Positions 5,852 through 11,608 of a DNA stretch of 11,608 bases are shown here, piece by piece; within the stretch, counting starts at the first letter, position 1; each line of letters opens with the position of its first letter. The stretch is from Alphaproteobacteria bacterium. GTDB taxonomy: Bacteria > Pseudomonadota > Alphaproteobacteria > Puniceispirillales > Puniceispirillaceae. Both the position numbers and the translations under genes were made by a program. The stretch lies in the NCBI GenBank assembly GCA_016780695.1, contig JADHLK010000035.1, positions 1-11,608 on the forward strand, given 5' to 3'. Below the pieces are notes generated by a model. It was not told the origin of the DNA. It saw only the letters and a list, made by a program, of their open reading frames with translations, and did not search any database.

Positions 5852-7223
5852 CGCGATACCCCATCCGATAGAGGCATATTCTGGCAGCCAGCAGCCGGAT
5901 TATCTGCTTGGCCGCATGGATGCCATGCTGGGCGCGATAACCCGCCCGCAGCCGGTGCAGGTCTATGGCCATGTGACCCGCTATGACGGGCAGATGGTGG
6001 AATGTGACGGCTTCCCGGCGACAATCGGCACGCTCTGCCAGATCGAAACAGATCAGCCTGACCCAGCGATAGCTGAGCTGATCGGCTTTCATAAGGGCAA
6101 TAATCTGTTGTCTTTGCATGATTTTGGGGCCCGCATAGAGGTCGGCGCACGGGTTGAGAAGCTGGATGATGGCTTTGCGATTCCGGTGGGGGAGGGGCTG
6201 CTTGGCCGGGTAACAGATGCGCTGGGCAATCCGCTGGATGACCGGCCGCTGGCCCCGCTCTCGGCGCGCTGGCCGCTGGCGGGCAAGAGCCTTAATCCGC
6301 TGCGCCGCCAGCTGGTGGATACGCCGCTGGATACCGGGGTTCGGGTTATTAATGCGCTGCTGTCCGTGGGGCGCGGCCAGCGCCTTGGCATCATTGCCGG
6401 CTCCGGGGTTGGTAAATCGGTCCTGCTGGGCATGATGTGCCGGTTCAGCGATGCCGATATTGTGGTGGTTGGCATGATCGGTGAGCGGGGCCGCGAGGTG
6501 GGCAGTTTTGTGCAATCCATCCTGACTGAGCAAACCCGCCAGCGCACCGCCATTGTCGCTGTTCCAGCTGACAGATCGCCCTTGCTGCGGATTCGCGGGG
6601 CTGAGCGGGCAACAGCGATTGCCGAGTATTTCCGCGATCAGGGCAAGAATGTGCTGCTGATTATGGATTCGCTGACCAGAGTGGCCCATGCGCGCCGGGA
6701 AATCGGGCTGGCGCTGGGTGAGCAGCCCACCTCCAAAGGGTATCCGCCGTCCGTTGTCTCGATGATCCCGCGGCTGATTGAGCGCACCGGTACTGGCGAG
6801 GCTGGGCAGGGCTCCATTACCTCAATCTATACCGTGCTTGCGGATGGCGATGATGCCAATGATCCGGTGGTGGATACAGCCCGCGCCATTCTGGACGGGC
6901 ATATTGTGCTATCCCGCCAGCAGGCACAGATGGGCATTTATCCGGCGGTGGATGTTACCGCCTCGGTCAGCCGGGTGATGACCGATATCACTGATGAGGC
7001 GCATCAACAGGCGGCCCGCAAATTCCGCCGTTTGGCCTCAGTCTATCAGGAAAACCGGGATTTGATCCTGATGGGCGGCTATGCGCCGGGACAGGATGCA
7101 GAACTGGATGAGGCGGTCAGGCTCTGGCCTGGACTGATGGAGATGATCAGCCAAAAAGGGGAGGAGCCAGCCAATTTTGAGGCCAGCAAAAAAGCCTTGC
7201 TCGGCGCGCTGGGGGTTGGCTGA
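5841..7223 (+). CDS. fliI: FliI, flagellar type III export ATPase
   Basis: FliI is the hexameric cytoplasmic ATPase that, with FliH and FliJ, prepares export substrates at the flagellar gate. It has 460 residues, as usual. Walker A GIIAGSGVGKS spans 183-193 (Lys192), the catalytic glutamate is in GERGREV (Glu215), and Walker B VLLIMD ends at Asp276. The SKGYPPSVVSMIPRLIERTG and DGHIVLSRQQAQMGIYPAVD stretches are diagnostic of the F1-beta-like type III ATPases. The ATG at 5841 is chosen because the protein then starts at the family's normal point. The longer frame from a TTG at 5772 only adds Arg/Lys-rich sequence that shadows fliH. It overlaps the end of fliH by 11 bases and fliJ by one, so translation is probably coupled. 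Confidence 0.97.
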   Translation: MTGDAIPHPIEAYSGSQQPDYLLGRMDAMLGAITRPQPVQVYGHVTRYDGQMVECDGFPATIGTLCQIETDQPDPAIAELIGFHKGNNLLSLHDFGARIEVGARVEKLDDGFAIPVGEGLLGRVTDALGNPLDDRPLAPLSARWPLAGKSLNPLRRQLVDTPLDTGVRVINALLSVGRGQRLGIIAGSGVGKSVLLGMMCRFSDADIVVVGMIGERGREVGSFVQSILTEQTRQRTAIVAVPADRSPLLRIRGAERATAIAEYFRDQGKNVLLIMDSLTRVAHARREIGLALGEQPTSKGYPPSVVSMIPRLIERTGTGEAGQGSITSIYTVLADGDDANDPVVDTARAILDGHIVLSRQQAQMGIYPAVDVTASVSRVMTDITDEAHQQAARKFRRLASVYQENRDLILMGGYAPGQDAELDEAVRLWPGLMEMISQKGEEPANFEASKKALLGALGVG

Positions 7224-7630
7224 TGGCCCGCAATGTTCTGGATCGGCTGGCTTTGCGGCAAAAGCTGGAAATGCTGCGTCAGGCTGGCAATATACGCACC
7301 GTGGCAGCCGAGCGCGCGCGCACGCTGAAAATGACCGAGCAGCTGAGCGAAATGGCAGAGGAAATCCGCATAGAAACAGGTGAGACAACAGCCCGGCAGC
7401 TGCGCTCTGCCAGCTGGTATGGCACCCGACTTGCTGAACAAATCAAGACAGCCGAGAGCCGCTGCCATTTTCTGGAACAGGAAATTGACAGTTGCCGCAG
7501 CCAGATGGCCCATGCGCTGCATCGCAAGAACCAGACTGAGGAAAAAAACCGGCAGCTGCAAAAACAGCAGGCTGAGGAAAAATTGCTCAAACAGGAAGCG
7601 GATTTGCCGCCCCGCCGTTCCAGGCACTAG
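7223..7630 (+). CDS. fliJ: FliJ, export chaperone/ATPase stalk protein
   Basis: FliJ is a short coiled-coil protein that sits in the FliI ring like the gamma stalk of F1 and links it to FlhA. The 135-residue product is almost entirely charged helix (Glu/Lys/Gln/Arg, no membrane segment), with an N-terminal LDRLALRQKLEMLRQAG run typical of FliJ and a basic PPRRSRH end. FliJ sequences are poorly conserved, so the call rests on length, coiled-coil composition and position. The ATG overlaps the fliI TGA (TGATG at 7221-7225), implying coupled translation. It is the last gene of the first unit before a 159-base gap. Confidence 0.88.
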   Translation: MARNVLDRLALRQKLEMLRQAGNIRTVAAERARTLKMTEQLSEMAEEIRIETGETTARQLRSASWYGTRLAEQIKTAESRCHFLEQEIDSCRSQMAHALHRKNQTEEKNRQLQKQQAEEKLLKQEADLPPRRSRH

Positions 7631-7655
7631 GTAAAGCCATCCGCAACGGCTTTGC
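7631..7655 (+). other. Hairpin after fliJ
   Basis: GTAAAGCC (7631-7638) can pair with GGCTTTGC (7648-7655) across a 9-base loop, giving an 8-bp stem with one G-T pair directly after the fliJ stop. No T-run follows, so it is at best a weak or factor-dependent terminator, or a 3' stabiliser at the end of the first operon. Confidence 0.45.
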
Positions 7656-7714
7656 AGGCATAGGGTTTGCGGACAGGCTGGGTCCGGCCATTTATTCACA
7701 TCATCTGGCCGATC

Positions 7715-7730
7715 TGGCATCCAACTTGCA
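7715..7730 (+). promoter_or_regulatory. sigma-54 (-24/-12) promoter for fliKLMN
   Basis: TGGCATCCAACTTGCA carries perfect TGGCA and TTGCA boxes, with GG (7716-7717) and GC (7728-7729) exactly 10 bases apart. It lies in the only sizeable non-coding gap of the cluster and predicts a start near 7741, about 50 bases before the fliK ATG. Separate control of fliK onwards fits its later role in hook-length control. A second ATCTGGC copy (7703-7709) sits just upstream. Confidence 0.82.
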
Positions 7731-7789
7731 AAAAAAAACCGGATTTTTACGATTCCCGCATTTTTTCAGGGATAACAGGCAGGCGCAAG

Positions 7790-9808
7790 ATGACAGACAT
7801 TCAGGCAACAGCACAGCCCCTTGCCAAGGCTGGCCAGACAGGCAGTCTGGGTAGCCCTGCCGAGGCCGCAAACAGCGCCGCCTTTAAGGGGCTTTTTGCC
7901 GTGCTGGACATGATCGGGGCAGAAGGGGCGGGCCAGACTGATCTGGCCGTCCGGCTGGCGGCCGCGATGGGCCCTGCAGAGCAAAAGGACGGCTCCGGGC
8001 TGCCCCCCGCTGAGGGTCCAGCTGATGCAGGTTCAGCGGATGCAGGTCCTATCGATTCAGGTCTTGCCGCTGCGGCCCTCCCAGCCCTGTCCGGCGGTCA
8101 GGATGGGGATGCGGGAAACCAGACCGGTTCACCAGCTGCTGTCAGCCTGCCAGCCGCGCTGAGCGCAAAAACCGCGCAGCACCCTGAAGAGGCCAGCGCG
8201 CCGCTTTCTGACCCGGCGCTGCAAGCCGCCATCCCGCGCCTGTCTGCTGATATTCTGACGCGATTCAGTCACGATGATCTGGCCCATCTGCAACATCAGG
8301 CGCGCCGGTTGCTGAAAGACGGCCAGCAAGCCAGCCCGAATGTGAAGGCGCTTGTGGCGTTGCTGGATGAAAAGCTGGCCCGGGCAGCGCGTAAAAAGAC
8401 TGGCGAGGCGGCGGCTCAAAATAGCGCCCTGACAGAAAATCAAACAGCAGCGGCGGCCCGTAACGGCTTGGCTCCGCAAAACAGCCCGGCTGCACAGCCA
8501 GCCACGCGCCCGCCAGCCCAGCCAGAAACAGTCCAGCCAGCAGCACAGGCGGCGCGCAATCTGGCCGCGAATAGTCAGCAGCCTGCGCTACCAGCTGGCA
8601 GGGGCGCAGTCTCCCCAGGCGGCGCGCAGCCAAACAACCAGCCAGCTGGGGCTGGTCCTGATGCGGGTTCGCCGCGGGTAACACAAACCCTCTCTGGTCA
8701 CCCCTCCTCTTACTCCCATTCTGGCAAGACAGAGCAGCAGGCAGCCGCCCAGAGAGTATCGCAGGCTGCCTCAACAAACGGGCCCACAACAGGCGCGCCC
8801 ATAACAGGCAAGTCAGAAAGGCAAAAATCGCGTGGCCCACAGCTGGCGCTCAAAGCCAGCCAGCCAATAGCGCATGGGTCTCGTTTGCCGCAACGCCTGC
8901 CAGTTGAACCAGCCCCGACTCAGGCGCGGCCAGCTGATCCGATGCCAGCTGATCTGATGGCAGCTGATCCGATGGCGGCGGGCCGCTCGGCTGGCGCAGG
9001 TCTGTCGCATCCGGTGCTCTCTGCCGCACCGGGCAAGCAGCTGAACAGCGCCGAGCTGGCTGGCCACAAAAAGCGTGCTTCACTGAATGAGGCAATCAAA
9101 ACAGACAGAACAGGGCTGCCCTCCCAGACCCCTTCCTCTGCCGGAAGCGCGGACAGGCCGGGCTTGGATTTGCTAGTTGCGAGGCCAGCCAGGCAAGCTG
9201 CGGAAACCGCGCTTGCCCAGACCCGTGCAGCGCACAGCCAGCCTGCAATGTCTGAAAATACCGATCAGGCAGAAGCAGCAGCTGAGGGCGGCGGTGCTGA
9301 GGATCGGGGAGCCAGCCGGGCTACTGGCAGCCAGTCAGGCCAGCCCGCAGGCTCGGCCAATGGCGGGGCTGTCTTGCAGCGGCTGAATATGCTGGCCAAA
9401 GGTTGGCAGGATAATCTGGTCAGGCAGGCAGAAAAAGCATTGCTGGAAGGGCGAGAGACGGTGCGTCTGGTGCTTAACCCCAGACATTTGGGGCGGCTGC
9501 AACTCTCGCTCGGTCTCGCCGGTGGTGAGGCGCATATCCAGATACAAGCAGAGAGTGGGGCTGCAGCCCAGCTGCTGGGCGAATCAGAAGCCCGCCTGCA
9601 ACAGATGCTGGAGGCAGCAGGCTTGCGTCTCGCCAGCTTGAATACAGGCAGCGGCTTCGGAGCCGGCGGCCACAAATCAGACCAGAAATCAGGCCAGCAG
9701 CGGGAGATTGAAAACAGCTCTGGCCGGTCTGCAAAAGCCGATGCGGAAAAAAACCTGACTGAAAATTTAGATAAAACTGATAAAGAGTTTTTGAATATTC
9801 TGGCATGA
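7790..9808 (+). CDS. fliK: FliK, flagellar hook-length control protein
   Basis: FliK is a secreted molecular ruler that measures the hook and switches FlhB from rod/hook to filament export. The 672-residue protein has a weakly conserved N-terminal secretion region, then about 450 residues of Ala/Gln/Pro/Ser/Gly-rich disordered sequence with short internal repeats. The C-terminal Flg_hook domain (about 545-640) includes the core LVLNPRHLGRLQLSL (from residue 560) and LGESEARLQQMLEAAGL. It is longer than the Salmonella protein (405 residues), which is common since length varies with the ruler region. The ATG at 7790 is preferred; the in-frame TTG at 7667 would start upstream of the predicted sigma-54 start site. 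AGG at 7781-7783 is a modest ribosome site. Confidence 0.94.
   Translation: MTDIQATAQPLAKAGQTGSLGSPAEAANSAAFKGLFAVLDMIGAEGAGQTDLAVRLAAAMGPAEQKDGSGLPPAEGPADAGSADAGPIDSGLAAAALPALSGGQDGDAGNQTGSPAAVSLPAALSAKTAQHPEEASAPLSDPALQAAIPRLSADILTRFSHDDLAHLQHQARRLLKDGQQASPNVKALVALLDEKLARAARKKTGEAAAQNSALTENQTAAAARNGLAPQNSPAAQPATRPPAQPETVQPAAQAARNLAANSQQPALPAGRGAVSPGGAQPNNQPAGAGPDAGSPRVTQTLSGHPSSYSHSGKTEQQAAAQRVSQAASTNGPTTGAPITGKSERQKSRGPQLALKASQPIAHGSRLPQRLPVEPAPTQARPADPMPADLMAADPMAAGRSAGAGLSHPVLSAAPGKQLNSAELAGHKKRASLNEAIKTDRTGLPSQTPSSAGSADRPGLDLLVARPARQAAETALAQTRAAHSQPAMSENTDQAEAAAEGGGAEDRGASRATGSQSGQPAGSANGGAVLQRLNMLAKGWQDNLVRQAEKALLEGRETVRLVLNPRHLGRLQLSLGLAGGEAHIQIQAESGAAAQLLGESEARLQQMLEAAGLRLASLNTGSGFGAGGHKSDQKSGQQREIENSSGRSAKADAEKNLTENLDKTDKEFLNILA
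8015..8059 (+). repeat. Degenerate 15-bp repeats in the fliK N-terminal region
   Basis: Three adjacent units, GGTCCAGCTGATGCA (8015-8029), GGTTCAGCGGATGCA (8030-8044) and GGTCCTATCGATTCA (8045-8059), encode GPADA, GSADA and GPIDS. They look like an older, diverged in-frame duplication. Confidence 0.75.
8930..8974 (+). repeat. Three 15-bp tandem repeats in the fliK ruler region
   Basis: CCAGCTGATCCGATG (8930-8944), CCAGCTGATCTGATG (8945-8959) and GCAGCTGATCCGATG (8960-8974) encode PADPM, PADLM and AADPM in frame. Copy change here would alter FliK length by five residues per unit. Confidence 0.9.
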
Positions 9809-9839
9809 GTCTATAGTACACAATTGAGGAACGAGGAAG

Positions 9840-10418
9840 ATGGCGGAAGAAGAAGGCGAAGAGAAGAAGGGCAAAGGTGGTCTGGTCAAGATCATCCTGT
9901 TTGCGGTGGGCGGTCTGGTGCTGATTGGTGTCGGGCTTGGCGTTGGCTGGCTGGTTTTTGCTGGCGGCCAGCCGGATCCGTCTGAGGAAATTGAGACCAT
10001 CATTGAGCGTAAGATGGCTGAGGCCGAAGCAGCCAAGGCAGCTGAGGCAGATAATGGCACACCGGAAAAAATATCCAAGGATACGCCGGAGCAAGAGCAG
10101 TTTGTGACCATCTATCACGAATTCCCCGGCACCTTTACCACTAATTTGCAAGGCTCCCGGCGTATGCTGCAGCTCGGTATCGGGGTGTCTACACAATATG
10201 ATGACACGGTGATGCAGCGGGTTGAGGATCATCAGCTGGCCCTGCGTTCGGTCATTTTGAATGTGATGAGCGAATATACCGAAGAGGATGTCAAGGGCAT
10301 GGACGGCCGCGAGCGGCTGGCCGCTGCCTTACGGGTGGCGATCAATGAAAAGCTGATGCTGCTGGAACAGTTTGGCGGCATTGAGGAAGTGCATTTCACT
10401 TCCTTTGTGATGCAATAG
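9840..10418 (+). CDS. fliL: FliL, stator-associated basal-body protein
   Basis: FliL is a single-pass inner-membrane protein that forms rings around stator units and supports motor torque. The 192-residue product has a charged Lys/Glu cytoplasmic start, one Gly-rich membrane helix at about residues 15-40, an acidic Ala/Glu linker (about 45-85), and a periplasmic domain. That domain ends in the family signature VHFTSFVMQ. A purine-rich GAGGAACGAGGAAG directly precedes the ATG. The gap to fliK is 31 bases and to fliM 39 bases, so fliK, fliL and fliM are likely one transcript. Confidence 0.95.
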   Translation: MAEEEGEEKKGKGGLVKIILFAVGGLVLIGVGLGVGWLVFAGGQPDPSEEIETIIERKMAEAEAAKAAEADNGTPEKISKDTPEQEQFVTIYHEFPGTFTTNLQGSRRMLQLGIGVSTQYDDTVMQRVEDHQLALRSVILNVMSEYTEEDVKGMDGRERLAAALRVAINEKLMLLEQFGGIEEVHFTSFVMQ

Positions 10419-10457
10419 GCCGGCCCAGGCAAGCGCAGACAGACAGGGAACGGGAAA

Positions 10458-11426
10458 GTGGCTTCGACACGCAAATTAAGCAGTGATGAGGTAGATGCCC
10501 TTATTGAGGGGCTCGGCGATGGGGGCGGTGCCAGCCTCGATCTGGCCGATGGGGCAGAGGTACGCCCGTTCCAGTTTGGCTCGGATGATCTCTCCCTGCT
10601 GGGCGATTACTATGCTTTGCGCATGATCAATGAACGCTTTGCCCGTTTTGCCCGCTCGGTCTTTTTGCCGATGCTGCGGATTCAGCCGCGCATTTCCTCC
10701 TTTCCGCCGGAGGTCAAGAGCTTTGATGATTATTCAGCTGCGATTGAGAGCTTTATGAGCCTGAATATCAGCCGGATAGAAGAGCTGCGCGGCAATATCC
10801 TGATGGTCTTGGACCCCAATTTTATCTCTATCCTGACCAATGCCTATTATGGCGGCAAGATTGCGGCAGCTGGCCAGCGGCGCAATGAATTCACCACCAC
10901 TGAAGAGCGTGTGATTGAGCTGATCACCGACGGGCTGAATGAGACACTGGAAACCTCCTGGCGGGATTTGACCCCTATTCATCTGCAGCTGCAGAGCCGA
11001 GAGGTGAATACCCAATTTGCCTCTTTTGTCGATGGCTCTGATCTGGTGATCATCTGCTCTTTTGTGGTGCAGCTGCCGAATGTGGATGCGGCCAATTTTG
11101 ATATTATCTATCCGCTGCAGACGCTGAAACCGATCGCTGCCCAGCTGCGCTCTCGCGTGCAGTCTGACCGGATAGAAGATGATCAGAGTTGGCGCGAACG
11201 GCTGGAACGGGCGGTGCTGGAAATCCCTCTCAAACTGACCGGCCGACTGTCCGAGCCCAGCGTTTCCATGAACCGGCTGATCAGGTTAAAGACTGGCGAT
11301 GTCTTTCCAATACAGGTCGGCGACGGGGTTGAGGTTTTGATGGATGACAAGCTGCTTTATCGCGGTGAGATGGGTGAGGTGGGCGGCCAGGCCGCGATCA
11401 GCCTCACCGAACGGATGCTCCGGTAG
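10458..11426 (+). CDS. fliM: FliM, flagellar motor switch protein
   Basis: FliM is the C-ring protein that binds phospho-CheY and reverses or stops rotation. It has 322 residues from a GTG start, with GGGAACGGGA at 10446-10455 as the ribosome site. The N-terminal CheY-binding motif appears as LSSDEVDALIEGL (7-19), close to the canonical LSQxEIDALL. The CheC-like middle domain includes MVLDPNFISIL and NEFTTTEERVIELI. The usual GGxG turn reads YYGGKI (130-135), without the second glycine. The C-terminal SpoA domain (about 245-320) interacts with FliN. It lies between fliL and fliN, the classical order. Confidence 0.96.
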   Translation: MASTRKLSSDEVDALIEGLGDGGGASLDLADGAEVRPFQFGSDDLSLLGDYYALRMINERFARFARSVFLPMLRIQPRISSFPPEVKSFDDYSAAIESFMSLNISRIEELRGNILMVLDPNFISILTNAYYGGKIAAAGQRRNEFTTTEERVIELITDGLNETLETSWRDLTPIHLQLQSREVNTQFASFVDGSDLVIICSFVVQLPNVDAANFDIIYPLQTLKPIAAQLRSRVQSDRIEDDQSWRERLERAVLEIPLKLTGRLSEPSVSMNRLIRLKTGDVFPIQVGDGVEVLMDDKLLYRGEMGEVGGQAAISLTERMLR

Positions 11427-11457
11427 GATAGCCGCCTGTAGCATAAGAGGATTTTGG

Positions 11458-11488
11458 GTCTTGCCGGGCCGGAGGCAACAGGCAAGAC
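11458..11488 (+). other. Inverted repeat between fliM and fliN
   Basis: GTCTTGCC (11458-11465) is perfectly complementary to GGCAAGAC (11481-11488), with a 15-base loop. A second GGCAA at 11474-11478 offers an alternative partner for TTGCC. It ends 22 bases before the fliN ATG, with no T-run. It may modulate translation or mRNA processing; it is not a typical terminator. Confidence 0.55.
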
Positions 11489-11510
11489 AGCACAGAAAGG
11501 AAAAGGACAG

Positions 11511-11608
11511 ATGGCAGAGGAAACAGGAAGCCCGGAAAAGGCTGCAGAAGCCACAGCCGGGGCAGCTGATTCAGCCAGTATTGACAATCTGCGGGTGCTG
11601 GAAAATAC
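11511..11608 (+). CDS. fliN: FliN, flagellar motor switch protein (N-terminal fragment)
   Basis: An open frame starts at the ATG at 11511 and runs off the window after 32 full codons. AAAGGA at 11496-11501 lies 9 bases upstream. The visible part is an acidic, Ala-rich N-terminal extension followed by ASIDNLRVLEN, which resembles the start of the conserved FliN region just before the SpoA domain. FliN builds the lower C-ring and receives FliH-FliI. The SpoA domain itself lies outside the window, so the call rests mainly on position after fliM and this short match. Confidence 0.75.
   Translation, partial: MAEETGSPEKAAEATAGAADSASIDNLRVLEN

Noticed and set aside
7667..7789. Extended fliK start at a TTG
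   Set aside because: It would place the start codon upstream of the predicted sigma-54 start site and adds 41 residues with no FliK character.
11455..11469. Possible sigma-54 promoter before fliN
   Set aside because: GG and GC have the right spacing, but the -12 box reads GGGCC without TT and the -24 box lacks GGCA, so the match is poor and lies in a hairpin.
1..11608. CRISPR arrays, tRNA or rRNA genes, insertion sequences
   Set aside because: No spaced identical repeats, cloverleaf sequences, rRNA motifs or transposase-like frames were seen; the tandem repeats have no spacers.

Overview
The window is a stretch of flagellar basal-body and export genes, all on the + strand. It is made of two apparent transcription units: a FleT-like sigma-54 activator gene followed by fliE-fliF-fliG-fliH-fliI-fliJ, then fliK-fliL-fliM-fliN, with fliN cut off by the window end. 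The DNA is moderately GC-rich and tightly packed. The FlbD-like AAA+ sequence and the general protein character suggest an alphaproteobacterium. The gene order is not the usual alphaproteobacterial scatter (for example Caulobacter fliF-fliG-flbE-fliN-flbD); it is the contiguous gammaproteobacterial-type order. As far as I recall, it most resembles the fla1 cluster of Rhodobacter (Cereibacter) sphaeroides, where fleT precedes fliEFGHIJ and fliK starts a separate unit. I cannot fix the genus from sequence alone.

Region by region: positions 1-304 are an AT-rich control region with no supported gene. It holds a strong sigma-54 (-24/-12) promoter match at 184-199, A-tracts and palindromes upstream of it, and four 15-16 bp tandem repeats in the predicted mRNA leader. 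Positions 305-1477 encode an activator with a complete sigma-54-contacting AAA+ domain but no C-terminal helix-turn-helix. Positions 1505-7630 encode the rod adaptor FliE, the MS-ring FliF, the switch protein FliG and the export ATPase complex FliH-FliI-FliJ, joined by short gaps or overlaps. The 159-base gap 7631-7789 contains a hairpin and a second near-consensus sigma-54 promoter (7715-7730). Positions 7790-11608 encode the hook-length ruler FliK, the stator-associated FliL, the switch protein FliM and the start of FliN.

Together these genes make the MS-ring/C-ring and the export ATPase, which are early flagellar parts, plus the hook-length control protein. The likely control logic is sigma-54 dependent. 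A DNA-binding partner encoded elsewhere (FleQ-like) would start the first unit, and the HTH-less activator made from it would then join that partner to fire later promoters, including the one before fliK.

I see no new multi-gene system. The points most worth following up are the HTH-less activator, the two sigma-54 promoters, the tandem repeats (14-18 bp units recur in the leader, after fliE, in fliH and in fliK), and a strong hairpin across the fliF stop codon.
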